Below are positions 25,398 to 33,430 of a DNA stretch of 64,000 nt, in pieces. Position numbers and translations under genes: made by a program. This DNA is from Poriferisodalis sp965204195 (lineage in GTDB: Bacteria > Actinomycetota > Acidimicrobiia > Acidimicrobiales > Poriferisodalaceae): assembly GCF_965204195.1 (NCBI RefSeq), contig NZ_OZ241975.1, positions 1,550,001-1,614,000 on the forward strand, in the 5' to 3' direction. The notes under the pieces were generated by a model. The model saw only the letters and a list, made by a program, of their open reading frames with translations. It was not told the DNA's origin and did not search any database. Numbering within the stretch: the first letter of the stretch is position 1; every line of letters starts with the position of its first letter.

Positions 25398-26162
25398 ATG
25401 TGCGGACGGTTTGTCTCAGCAGCCAGTCTCGAGCAGATAGCAGCGCACTTCGACACCCCGCTGCCGGGTTTCGACGCACCCCGCAGCTACAACGTGGCAC
25501 CCACTACCGACATCGTGGCCGTGGTGGCCGACGACCACGCCCGCCAAATCGAGACGTTCCGCTGGGGCCTCGTGCCGCAATGGTCCAAGGACCCCGCGAA
25601 GGGCCCGCCGCTGTTCAATGCCCGATCTGAGACTGCGGCGACGAAGAACTCCTTTCGCAGCGCGTTCAAACGGCGCCGCTGCATCGTGCCCGCCGACGGC
25701 TTTTACGAGTGGCCCCGGGCACCGAAGGGCACGTCTCGAGATGACCGGCCCCTGCCGCACTACATCACCCGCGCTGACGGCGCCATGCTCGCGATGGCGG
25801 GCATGTGGGAACGCTGGTCACCCCCTCCAGCCGGCGATGCAAACGACGGAGCGGACGCAGATGCCCCCACCGGTCCACGCCAGGCCCTGCACTCGGCAAC
25901 GGTGCTGACCACCGCCGCGAACAGCTTCATGGCACCGATTCACGACCGTATGCCGGTGCTGCTGGAACGCTCGCAGTGGGAGACGTGGCTCGACCCTGCC
26001 AACGACGATGTCGAGGTGCTGTCGGCCATGTGCGCTCCTGCTGCCGAGGGCATTCTGCACTCGCATCAAGTCGGCCGCGCCGTCGGCAACGTCCGCAACA
26101 GCGATGCCAGTCTCATCGAACCCGCGGACCCCACCGAAGCGGCGCCAGACCGGCTTTTCTAA
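25398..26162 (+). CDS. yedK: SOS response-associated peptidase / abasic-site crosslinking protein (YedK/HMCES)
   Basis: This 254-residue SRAP-domain protein forms a covalent thiazolidine link to abasic sites in single-stranded DNA, shielding them. After removal of Met1 the catalytic Cys2 is N-terminal (MCGRFV). Other active-site motifs are present: 'YNVAPT', 'NARSET', 'GFYEW' and the His in 'IHDRMP'. A low-complexity insertion (PPPAGDANDGADADAPTGP) near residue 140 is unusual. It is divergent from the type ISP locus and converges on the HIT gene with overlapping stops. Confidence 0.94.
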   Translation: MCGRFVSAASLEQIAAHFDTPLPGFDAPRSYNVAPTTDIVAVVADDHARQIETFRWGLVPQWSKDPAKGPPLFNARSETAATKNSFRSAFKRRRCIVPADGFYEWPRAPKGTSRDDRPLPHYITRADGAMLAMAGMWERWSPPPAGDANDGADADAPTGPRQALHSATVLTTAANSFMAPIHDRMPVLLERSQWETWLDPANDDVEVLSAMCAPAAEGILHSHQVGRAVGNVRNSDASLIEPADPTEAAPDRLF

Positions 26163-26554
26163 ACCAGCGCGGCGCGGATGGCTTCGGCGGGCCCGCTCAG
26201 CTCCTCGGCCGAGGCCATGGGCAGCGGTCGGGCGAAGTTCATGTCGGCCATCGAGTTCACCGGGCACACATGAATGTGGCAGTGAGGCACTTCGAATCCG
26301 GCGACCACCAGCCCGATGCGTTCGGGTCTCAAGGCCCGCATCTGTGCCTGGCCGATGCGTCTCGACACATCGAACAGGTGCGCCTGCAGGTCCGCCGGGA
26401 CATCCAGCCAGTGGTCAATCTCGGCGATCGGCACGACCAGCGTGTGACCCGGCGACAGCGGATTGATGGACAGGAATGCAACACAGCGGTCGTCGCGCCA
26501 CACGAACGTCCCGGGCAGCTCGCCTTCGATGATCCGCGTGAAGATCGTGCTCAT
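26159..26554 (-). CDS. HIT-family nucleotide hydrolase/transferase
   Basis: A 131-residue histidine-triad protein with the catalytic H-x-H-x-H motif as 'HCHIHVC' near residue 90 and 'LSPGHTLVVP' in the nucleotide pocket. HIT proteins cleave nucleoside phosphoramidates or dinucleoside polyphosphates; the substrate here cannot be told from sequence. The start is ATG 26554. It is divergent from the adjacent pgsA-like gene. Confidence 0.92.
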   Translation of the reverse strand: MSTIFTRIIEGELPGTFVWRDDRCVAFLSINPLSPGHTLVVPIAEIDHWLDVPADLQAHLFDVSRRIGQAQMRALRPERIGLVVAGFEVPHCHIHVCPVNSMADMNFARPLPMASAEELSGPAEAIRAALV

Positions 26555-26595
26555 GCGCGCAGCCTAAGAGGCTGAGCCGACTGCATCTCAGTACT

Positions 26596-27219
26596 GTGAG
26601 CCGCGTGAGCGAGGCCTCCGATGCGCCGCCGGTCCCCGACCCTGGGTGGCGGCCATTCACCGTGCCGAACCTGATCAGCCTGGCTCGTCTGTGTTGCCTG
26701 CCGTGGTTCGTGTGGCTGGTGTTCGGTGCCGAGGACCGCTGGTTTGCCGCACTGCTGCTCGGCGCTCTCGGTGCCACTGACTGGGTCGACGGTTGGGTGG
26801 CGCGTCGCTTCAACCAGGTCTCCGAGCTCGGCAAGATCCTGGATCCCACTGCCGATCGGCTGCTGCTGCTGGTCGCGCTCGTCGTGATGATCGCCGACGG
26901 CTCGCTGCCGCTGTGGATCGCGGTGCTGGCACTGTTCCGCGAAGCAGTGGTCGCTGTGGCGGCGCTGGTGCTGGGGGCCCTCGGCGCTCGCAAGATCGAC
27001 GTGACCTGGTGGGGCAAGACCGGCACGTTTCTCATGATGTTCGCCGTGCCGTGCTTCCTGGCTTCCCACAGCGACATCGGCGTGGCGGAGGCCTTCGGAG
27101 TGGCAGCCTGGATATTCGTGGCGACCGGCCTGCCGATCCATTACTGGTCGGCGGTGGGCTACATCCCCCAGGCCTTCGATGCAGTGCGCGAAGGGCGCAC
27201 CGGCAGCGCCAGCGGCTGA
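26596..27219 (+). CDS. CDP-alcohol phosphatidyltransferase (PgsA-like)
   Basis: Membrane enzyme transferring a phosphatidyl group from CDP-diacylglycerol to an alcohol, probably glycerol-3-phosphate or inositol phosphate. The 207-residue protein holds the full signature D-x2-D-G-x2-A-R-x8-G-x3-D-x3-D in 'TDWVDGWVARRF...GKILDPTAD' and several hydrophobic helices. GTG 26596 is the likely start. It heads the block with gcvH, garA and ftsR, the same order seen in mycobacteria (pgsA2 near gcvH-garA). Confidence 0.93.
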   Translation: MSRVSEASDAPPVPDPGWRPFTVPNLISLARLCCLPWFVWLVFGAEDRWFAALLLGALGATDWVDGWVARRFNQVSELGKILDPTADRLLLLVALVVMIADGSLPLWIAVLALFREAVVAVAALVLGALGARKIDVTWWGKTGTFLMMFAVPCFLASHSDIGVAEAFGVAAWIFVATGLPIHYWSAVGYIPQAFDAVREGRTGSASG

Positions 27220-27256
27220 GCTATCGGTGTGACAGCTATCCGGTAGGTTCGCGAGC

Positions 27257-27658
27257 ATGGAGATACCCGCCGAGCTTCGCTACTCGAGCGATCACGAATG
27301 GGTGCGCCCTGCCGATGGCGGGGTGCAGGTGGGCATCACCGATTTCGCACAGGATGCGCTCGGTGATGTCGTGTATGTGGAGTTGCCCGAGATCGGTGCT
27401 CAGGTCACCGCCGATGAGCCAATGTGCGAAATCGAGTCCACCAAGTCGGTTTCGGACATCTTTGCCCCGGTCTCGGGCGAGGTGGTCGAGGTGAATGTCA
27501 CCCTTGAGGATGAGCCGCAGCTGGTCAACGAATCGCCGTACGGCGACGGGTGGATCTGCGTCATCGCCCCGACCGGCGAAGCGGCTCAAGCGTCGGCCGA
27601 GATGGAGGCGCTGCTCGATGCCGATGGCTATGCCGCGCTGATCGCCGAGGACATCTGA
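27257..27658 (+). CDS. gcvH: Glycine cleavage system H protein
   Basis: Lipoylated shuttle protein of glycine cleavage, carrying the aminomethyl group between GcvP, GcvT and the lipoamide dehydrogenase. 133 residues. The lipoyl lysine is in 'ESTKSVSD' near residue 64, and the N-terminal 'YSSDHEWV' is typical. gcvT and gcvP are 25 kb away on the other strand, so the system is encoded at two loci. Only 5 nt separate it from garA. Confidence 0.97.
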   Translation: MEIPAELRYSSDHEWVRPADGGVQVGITDFAQDALGDVVYVELPEIGAQVTADEPMCEIESTKSVSDIFAPVSGEVVEVNVTLEDEPQLVNESPYGDGWICVIAPTGEAAQASAEMEALLDADGYAALIAEDI

Positions 27659-27663
27659 TCGTC

Positions 27664-28116
27664 ATGGCCATCGTCTGCGCCGTGTGTGGGAAGTCGAGTG
27701 CCGATGACGCCCGGTTCTGTTCCAGCTGCGGGGCGCGCTTGGACGCTACGGCTGATGCACCCACCGAAGTGCTCTCGCCTGTCGGCGTCACCGAGGTCCC
27801 GCCGTACAGCGGCCAGGCGGAACTTGTGGTCACTTCCGGGCACCGTTCGGGAACTCGGTTCGAATTGGCCGGCGACCGCGTCACTGTGGGTCGGCACCCC
27901 GACAGCGATGTGTTCCTCGACGACATCACCGTGTCACGCCGTCACGTGGTGCTCGAGCTCGGCCATGGGGGCCACATCCTGTACGACGTGGGCTCGCTGA
28001 ACGGCACCTATATCAATGGCGTTCGCACCGATGGCGAGGTCATCTTGCACAGCGGCGACGAGCTGCAGGTGGGCAAGTTCAAACTGCTCTACCTGGTTGC
28101 CTCGGTCGGGCTGTGA
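27664..28116 (+). CDS. garA: Zinc-ribbon plus FHA domain regulator (GarA/OdhI-like)
   Basis: A 150-residue protein. Two CxxC pairs (C5/C8, C19/C22) form an N-terminal zinc ribbon absent from mycobacterial GarA. The FHA domain follows with 'VTVGRHPDSDVFL', 'SRRHVVLEL' and 'LNGTYINGVRT', the phosphothreonine-binding residues. A lone Thr in 'DAPTEVLSP' sits where GarA/OdhI have their kinase target threonines. By family, it would restrain 2-oxoglutarate metabolism when unphosphorylated. Its stop overlaps the next start (GTGA). Orthology is inferred from order and domain. Confidence 0.85.
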   Translation: MAIVCAVCGKSSADDARFCSSCGARLDATADAPTEVLSPVGVTEVPPYSGQAELVVTSGHRSGTRFELAGDRVTVGRHPDSDVFLDDITVSRRHVVLELGHGGHILYDVGSLNGTYINGVRTDGEVILHSGDELQVGKFKLLYLVASVGL

Positions 28117-29108
28117 GCGCCCAGTCCGAACCTTCCTCACCTGGAGCACGACTGTCGATCGGCGAGGTCGTTGCGCTGCTGCGGCCCGAGTTCAGCGATC
28201 TGACCGATTCCAAGATCCGGTTCCTCGAAGATCGCAAGCTCATCTCGCCGGCCCGCACGCCGGGGGGCTACCGCAGCTTCGGACCCCACGACATCGAAGT
28301 GCTGCGCTGGATCCTCACCCGTCAACGCGATCAGTACCTGCCGCTCAGCATCATCGGCGAACGGATCGATCGGGGCGAGCATCTGGCGGACATCTGGGGC
28401 ATAGGGATCACCGACGCCGTCGAGTTGCCAGCCGCCGCTGAGACAGCGCCTGAGTCTGAAGAAGCTGGCGGACACGCAGCTGGTCTGACTGGCGGGACGC
28501 CGGCTGACGACGGCGCCGTCGACCCAGATGCTGGCGACCAAGACCTCGACAACCAAGACCTCGACAACCGAGAGCCCGTCGTCCGGGCAAGCGAACCGGC
28601 TGAGGTACCGACTCCTGGTGGCGCTGGACTGCCGTGGGCTGCAGAGGACGACACCCGCACCTATAGCGCAGCCGACCTGAGTGCCGAGACCGGGCTCACC
28701 CTTGACGAGATCGCTGAGCTGACCGACTTCGGGTTGCTCGTGCCGCTCGCCGACGACGACGCGACACGGCTACTGCGGCCACAGCCCGGTGCAACACCAT
28801 CCGACCCAGTGCAGGCCTCGTTGGGCCTAGAACCGCCCGAGCCGCGCTACGGCAGCAGTGCGCTGCTCATCGCTCGCATCTCGCGTGAGTTCGCCACCTA
28901 CGGCCTGCAGGCTCGCCACCTGCGTGTCATCCGTAATGCCGCGGCGCGGGATGCTTCCATGTTCGAGCAGGGCATCCAGCCGATACTGCATGCCGGCGGT
29001 GCGTCGGCGGAGCTCGACGCGCTGCGGTCCTTGGGCCGTTTGACGGCGCTGTGCGAGCGCTTGCGGTCGGTGGTGATGGGGGAGGCGTTGCGCCGTTACC
29101 GGCAATAG
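28113..29108 (+). CDS. ftsR: MerR-family regulator, FtsR-like
   Basis: The N-terminal MerR helix-turn-helix reads 'LSIGEVVALLRPEFSDLTDSKIRFLEDRKLI' and 'GYRSFGPHDIEVLRWIL', as in FtsR, the actinobacterial activator of ftsZ expression encoded next to garA. The 331-residue length comes from a long acidic low-complexity linker (about residues 105-175, including the repeat DQDLDNQDLDN) before a C-terminal domain with a second HTH-like segment ('YSAADLSAETGLTLDEIAELTDFGLL'). GTG 28113 overlaps the garA stop. Confidence 0.85.
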   Translation: MSAQSEPSSPGARLSIGEVVALLRPEFSDLTDSKIRFLEDRKLISPARTPGGYRSFGPHDIEVLRWILTRQRDQYLPLSIIGERIDRGEHLADIWGIGITDAVELPAAAETAPESEEAGGHAAGLTGGTPADDGAVDPDAGDQDLDNQDLDNREPVVRASEPAEVPTPGGAGLPWAAEDDTRTYSAADLSAETGLTLDEIAELTDFGLLVPLADDDATRLLRPQPGATPSDPVQASLGLEPPEPRYGSSALLIARISREFATYGLQARHLRVIRNAAARDASMFEQGIQPILHAGGASAELDALRSLGRLTALCERLRSVVMGEALRRYRQ

Positions 29109-29160
29109 CACCAGGTCACTCCGGGCTCGGTGCTCGCAGGGGCCGAAGTAGTGTGCGGGC

Positions 29161-29685
29161 ATGGTCGAGATGGAGCTTCTTGGCGTGCAGGTGGAGATGC
29201 CCTCGCAGAGCCCGCTCTTGTTGCTGCGTGAGACCGGCGGTTCTCAGCGGGTGCTGCCGGTGGTCATCGATACGCCCGAGGCCCAGGCGATCTATCGCGG
29301 CATCGAGCAGATCCGCGTGCCGAGGCCCCTCACGCACGACCTCATGGCGGCCATCTTGGACGTCCTCGGAGCGACGCTGGTCAAGGTGACAGTCACCGAC
29401 CTGCGCGATCGCACCTTCTTCGCCGAGATGGAGGTCACCATCGGCTCGGACACCCACACGATCTCCGCCCGGCCGAGCGATGCCGTCGCACTGGCCGTGC
29501 GGGCCGACACGCCCATCTTCGCCAGCGAGTCGGTGCTGGACGAAGCGGGGCAGATCATCGAGCTCCCCGCGGATCCCCCCGACGATGTCGACCCCGATGA
29601 GCTCCTCGACGAGTTCAAGCAGTTCTTGGACGACGTGCAGCCCGACGATTTCGGTCCTGCGGCGGAGGCCGGCGAAAAAGAGTGA
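29161..29685 (+). CDS. Bifunctional nuclease family protein (DUF151)
   Basis: A 174-residue cytoplasmic protein of the DUF151/BFN family, with 'LLLRETGGSQRVLPVVIDTPEAQAI', 'RPLTHDLMAAIL' and 'ARPSDAVALAVRADTPIFAS'. The family is associated with nuclease activity on RNA and DNA in plants, but its bacterial role is unclear. The C-terminus is acidic. It sits between two MerR genes, exactly as in mycobacteria (Rv1828-Rv1829-Rv1830 order), which supports identity. Confidence 0.92.
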   Translation: MVEMELLGVQVEMPSQSPLLLLRETGGSQRVLPVVIDTPEAQAIYRGIEQIRVPRPLTHDLMAAILDVLGATLVKVTVTDLRDRTFFAEMEVTIGSDTHTISARPSDAVALAVRADTPIFASESVLDEAGQIIELPADPPDDVDPDELLDEFKQFLDDVQPDDFGPAAEAGEKE

Positions 29686-29793
29686 GGCACGGCGGCCCCA
29701 CCGCCGCTGCGGCCCGATCGATTGTTCGATGCTCGTCCTGAGGGGCCTCTTGCGCTGGCGCGACTGGTCCCCGTACGCTTTGTGAACGTGCAG

Positions 29794-29823
29794 ATCACAA
29801 CCCGGTAGTTCGCAGGGTGTGAT
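29794..29823. promoter_or_regulatory. Dyad upstream of the second merR gene
   Basis: ATCACAACCC (29794-29803) and GGGTGTGAT (29815-29823) form a near-perfect inverted repeat (one extra base on the left arm) 37 nt before the merR start. A dyad in this position is typical of a MerR autoregulatory operator. A -35-like TTGTGA precedes it, but no good -10 is visible. Confidence 0.45.
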
Positions 29824-29859
29824 TTGCTACGCGTGACCCACGCAGGAGAGGAGATACCG

Positions 29860-30447
29860 ATGGCAGGCCAGCAACCAGCTTCCGACCCTGTGCCGACGAC
29901 GTCGCAAGAAGCCGATGCGCCGTCACAGCCTGCCGCCACCTCGGCGAGTGCCGACGTGTCTGGCGAGGCCGCGCCGGAGGTGGCAGGAGCCATTGTCGAG
30001 GGATTCTCCAGCAAGCAGGCTGAGAAGATCGTCGGGATCAGCTACCGCCAGCTCGATCACTGGGCCCGCAAGGGCCTAGTGCAACCATCAGTCGCCCAGG
30101 CCGAGGGCAGCGGCTCTCGGCGCCGGTATTCCTACAACGACCTCGTCGAGTTCAAGATCGCGAAGAAGATGCGCGACCAAGGCATCGACCTGAAGTCGAT
30201 TGCCCGAGCGTTCGACTATCTGCGCAACCAACTCGGCGGCGAGGTTGCCTCGGCGAACATCGTCATCAGCGGCAGCGACGTGTTGTGGGCTGACGACGAC
30301 CGGGTGCTCAGCCTGCTGCGCCAGGGTCAGGCGGCGATGCTGACCGTGCTGCCGGTGGCGGGCGTTCGACGTGAACTCGACGCGGACGTCGTGAAGCTGC
30401 TGCCCGACGAGCCCATCGCCACCCAGCTCAGCCTCGACTTGGAATAG
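29860..30447 (+). CDS. MerR-family transcriptional regulator (Rv1830-like)
   Basis: With ATG 29860, preceded by AGGAGAGGAG, the protein has 195 residues. A Ala/Pro/Thr-rich N-terminal 45 residues come before the MerR domain: 'SSKQAEKIVGISYRQLDHWARKGLV', then 'RRRYSYNDLVEFKIAKKMRDQGIDLKSI'. The C-terminal part has 'VVKLLPDEPIATQLSLDLE'. It corresponds by order and motif to the regulator downstream of the bifunctional nuclease in mycobacteria. An upstream frame exists to 29824 but the ribosome site favours 29860. Confidence 0.88.
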   Translation: MAGQQPASDPVPTTSQEADAPSQPAATSASADVSGEAAPEVAGAIVEGFSSKQAEKIVGISYRQLDHWARKGLVQPSVAQAEGSGSRRRYSYNDLVEFKIAKKMRDQGIDLKSIARAFDYLRNQLGGEVASANIVISGSDVLWADDDRVLSLLRQGQAAMLTVLPVAGVRRELDADVVKLLPDEPIATQLSLDLE

Positions 30448-30452
30448 CGAAC

Positions 30453-30878
30453 TCAGCCCGGGTCTTCGGCGGGCGCGAACTGCAGCGACGCCGAGTTCAT
30501 GCAGAACCGGTCACCGGTCGGACGGGGACCGTCTGGGAACACGTGGCCGAGGTGCGCCCCGCAGGCCTTGCACATCACCTCGGTGCGGATCATGCCGTAC
30601 GAGCGATCGACCTCGGTGTCCACTGCCTCGCCGGAAACAGGCTGGGTGAAGCTGGGCCAGCCCGAACCGCTCTCGAACTTCGTCGCTGAGTCGAACAGCT
30701 CGGCACCGCACACGATGCAGTGGTACGCGCCGACGTCGTGGTTGTCCCAGGTGTCGCCCGAGAAGGGGCGCTCGGTTCCTGCCTCCTGGGTGACGTGGTA
30801 CTGCATCGGCGTCAGCCGCCCGCGCAGCTCGGACTCGGTGAACGTGACAGCGCGTGCTGTCTCAGATTGCCCAGCCAT
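30453..30878 (-). CDS. msrB: Peptide-methionine (R)-S-oxide reductase
   Basis: Repairs oxidised methionine (R-sulfoxide) in proteins. The 141-residue protein has two zinc-binding pairs (HCIVCG and MCKACG), the signature 'SGSGWPSF', and the catalytic cysteine in 'RFCMNSASLQF'. The catalytic residue is an ordinary Cys codon, although this genome uses Sec elsewhere. It converges on merR with a 5-nt gap. Confidence 0.95.
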   Translation of the reverse strand: MAGQSETARAVTFTESELRGRLTPMQYHVTQEAGTERPFSGDTWDNHDVGAYHCIVCGAELFDSATKFESGSGWPSFTQPVSGEAVDTEVDRSYGMIRTEVMCKACGAHLGHVFPDGPRPTGDRFCMNSASLQFAPAEDPG

Positions 30879-30910
30879 GGGCACCACGGTAGTGACACGG
30901 CCGGCCCGAG

Positions 30911-31978
30911 TCAGGTCGCCCCGGCGGGCTCGGCGTTGACGGCGTGGACGATGTCGATCATCGCCGCCAGCGTGTCCAGCCGGGCTGCGGCGGTCGGCCC
31001 TTCGGGTTGCAGGCGCAGGACGTCCACGCCGGCGTCTCGGTACGCCCGCACCTGGTTCATGACCTGTTCGTGGGTGCCCAAGAAGTTGGTCTCGGTGACG
31101 AGTCGATCCGGAACTGCGGCCGCTGCTGCGGCCCGGTCGGCGTCCAGCCACAGACGCTGCACGTCGCGGCATTCTTCCTCGAAGCCGCCGCGGCGGTAGG
31201 CATCGTTGTAGAAGTTGGCAGTCGCCGACCCCATCGCGCCCAGCGTGAAGGCGATGCCGGGCCGTCGGGGCGCGATGAGAGCCTCGAGGTCGTCGCCGAA
31301 CTCGACGGCGCCCCCGACCTGGCAGGCGACCGAGCCCGGCGGGCGGCCGGCCGCTGCTGCGGCGTCTGCCACGTGACCCCAGGTGGCCTCCGGGCAGCTC
31401 GGCACGAAGCACACGCCCACCCAGCCGTCGGCGGCCTCACCAGTGTACCGCAGCGAGCGCGGCCCGAGCGTGGCCAGCCAGATCTCGATCGAGTCGTTGG
31501 CGGGCTGCGCGAGGCGCAGCGACTTGCCCTGCCCGTCGGGCAGGGGAAGCACATGGTGGCGGCCGTCGTAGGCGATCTTCTCGCCGGCGAAGGCTTGGCG
31601 GCAGATGTCGACCGTCTCGCGCAGCCGGCCCAGCGGATCGGCGAAGCGCACACCGTGCAACCCCTCGACCACTTGCGGCCCGCTGACGCCGAGCCCCAGG
31701 ATGAACCGGTCTCCGGTCATGGCCGCCAGCGAGAGCGCGGTCATCGCGGTCATCACCGGAGCGCGGGCCGAGATCTGCAAAATGCCCGTGCCGAGCTGGC
31801 AGCGTTCGGTCACCGCAGCGAGGTAGGCGAGCGTGCTGACGCCGTCCATGCCCCATGCCTCGGCAGACCACAGGATGTCCACGCCGAGGCGGTCGGCCTC
31901 TCGCAGGAACTCGACCTGTTCGTCCCAGTCGCGCCGCTTTCCCGACGCCGGTCCTCCGAATCCGATGGCTGTGCGCAC
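30911..31978 (-). CDS. LLM-class (F420-type) flavin/deazaflavin oxidoreductase
   Basis: A 355-residue luciferase-like TIM-barrel protein. The motifs 'DWDEQVEFLREADRLGVDILWSAEAWG', 'LGTGILQISARAP' and 'RFILGLGVSGPQVVEGLHG' match the F420-dependent branch common in actinobacteria, where F420H2 serves as hydride donor. The substrate is unknown. The gene lies on the same strand as msrB and follows an unrelated hypothetical gene. Confidence 0.88.
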   Translation of the reverse strand: MRTAIGFGGPASGKRRDWDEQVEFLREADRLGVDILWSAEAWGMDGVSTLAYLAAVTERCQLGTGILQISARAPVMTAMTALSLAAMTGDRFILGLGVSGPQVVEGLHGVRFADPLGRLRETVDICRQAFAGEKIAYDGRHHVLPLPDGQGKSLRLAQPANDSIEIWLATLGPRSLRYTGEAADGWVGVCFVPSCPEATWGHVADAAAAAGRPPGSVACQVGGAVEFGDDLEALIAPRRPGIAFTLGAMGSATANFYNDAYRRGGFEEECRDVQRLWLDADRAAAAAAVPDRLVTETNFLGTHEQVMNQVRAYRDAGVDVLRLQPEGPTAAARLDTLAAMIDIVHAVNAEPAGAT

Positions 31979-32007
31979 GCTCGGAACCCTAGATCGCTAG
32001 TGGAGGC

Positions 32008-32403
32008 TCAGGCGGGGTGCAGGGTCACCAGCCCGCCGAGTTGCGCGAGGTCCTGCAAGGCCTGGTCGTAGAAGAAGCGCGCTGAGCATGCGTCACGCGC
32101 CCATGCCTCCTCATCCGACGTCGGGGAGCGCCCGACGGCGCCGATGCTCAACTCGCCGGTGGAGGCGGAACTGATGATCGTGCGATTACCCACGAGCAGT
32201 TCTTCGAGGGCATCGCTCCGATCACCCGGCTCGTCGAACACGAACAGCCGGCCGCCATCGGTGACAAACGGTGTGACGTAGTAGGTGCGGTCGCCTGCAG
32301 GCGTCTCGGTGTCGAGTCGCAGCATGAGCACGCCGTCAAACGGAGCGAACGGGGCAATGGGCGCAAGCGGCGCCTCGCCTGCTTCGGCGGACTCGGGAAC
32401 CAC
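32008..32403 (-). CDS. Conserved-looking hypothetical protein
   Basis: A 131-residue soluble protein, Ala/Pro-rich at the N-terminus (EAPLAPIAPFAPF), then 'LMLRLDTETPAGDRTYYVTPFVTDGGRLFVFDE' with the look of a beta-sheet domain, and an alpha-helical end. No family recognised, no signal peptide. It is 29 nt upstream of the LLM gene on the same strand and may share its transcript. Confidence 0.6.
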   Translation of the reverse strand: MVPESAEAGEAPLAPIAPFAPFDGVLMLRLDTETPAGDRTYYVTPFVTDGGRLFVFDEPGDRSDALEELLVGNRTIISSASTGELSIGAVGRSPTSDEEAWARDACSARFFYDQALQDLAQLGGLVTLHPA

Positions 32404-32511
32404 GGCGGGCAGCGTACCGAGCGGCAGATCGGCGCATCGGTCCGCCTTTTCACTAGGTTCAGCATGCGACCCGCCTCGGAGCGGATCACCTGGCGCAGGG
32501 GGTAACGAACC

Positions 32512-33390
32512 ATGTCAAGCGAACAAGCCCGGTCAAGCGAGCAAGCTGGCTACTTGGACACCGAGTACTTCGGATTCGAGCAGGCGCTGGGCTCGAACGG
32601 AGTGCTGACGGTGACGTTCAACCGGCCCGAATCAATGAACGCTTCCACCCACTCGATGAAGCGCGACCTGATCGAGCTGATCACCCAGGCTCAGATGGAT
32701 GACGCTGTGCGGGTACTGCTGTTCACCGGTCAGGGCCGGGCGTTCTGGGCCGGAGACAACCTGGGCAGCTACGAGGCGGAACATCCCTCGGCCACGCCGG
32801 AGATCTTCGGCGGGCACCACAACGCCGCTGGCACGTACAACAGCCTGCGGACGATCTCCCAGGCCGTCAACACCGCAGTGCGCCGTCTGGACAAGCTGAC
32901 GGTCGCGGTCATCAACGGCTTCGCCATCCAGACGGGTTTCAGCTTCGCCCTTGCTTGCGATTTCCGGATCGCGGCACGATCAGCCCGGATGGGATCGGCG
33001 ACGCTTCGCTTCGGCCTGCTGCCCGACGAGGGCGGCCAGTGGCTGCTGGTGCAGCACCTCGGCGTCGCCAGGGCGACCGATTTCATGATGCGCAAGCGGA
33101 TCGTGGACGCCGACACCGCACACGAGCTCGGGCTGGTGCACGAGGTGGTCGACGACGAGCAGCTTCCCGCTGCGGCCGCCGAACTCGCAGCCGAAATGGC
33201 CGACGGACCGCAGGTGGCCATGCGCATGCTCAAGCGATCGATCCTGCTGGCTGCCGAGATGACGTGGGAGCAGTCGCTCGACGAGATCGCTTCCAAGACG
33301 GCGATCACCGATCACTTGCCCGATGCTGCTGAGGGCGTCTCGGCCTTCCTGTCCAAGCGGCAGCCCGAGTTCAACGACTGGCTTCGCTGA
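32512..33390 (+). CDS. Enoyl-CoA hydratase/isomerase family protein
   Basis: A 292-residue crotonase-fold protein. The oxyanion-hole segments are 'FTGQGRAFWAGDNLGSYE' and 'FAIQTGFSFALACDFRIAA', the latter followed by 'RFGLLPDEGGQWLL', which places the acidic active-site region as in hydratases and isomerases. The reaction within the crotonase superfamily cannot be fixed. The Rieske oxygenase follows 40 nt downstream on the same strand; a joint catabolic role is possible. Confidence 0.88.
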   Translation: MSSEQARSSEQAGYLDTEYFGFEQALGSNGVLTVTFNRPESMNASTHSMKRDLIELITQAQMDDAVRVLLFTGQGRAFWAGDNLGSYEAEHPSATPEIFGGHHNAAGTYNSLRTISQAVNTAVRRLDKLTVAVINGFAIQTGFSFALACDFRIAARSARMGSATLRFGLLPDEGGQWLLVQHLGVARATDFMMRKRIVDADTAHELGLVHEVVDDEQLPAAAAELAAEMADGPQVAMRMLKRSILLAAEMTWEQSLDEIASKTAITDHLPDAAEGVSAFLSKRQPEFNDWLR

Positions 33391-33430
33391 GCGCCGTTGC
33401 CCGCGCTGCGGGTGGTGGCATACTTCCGCC

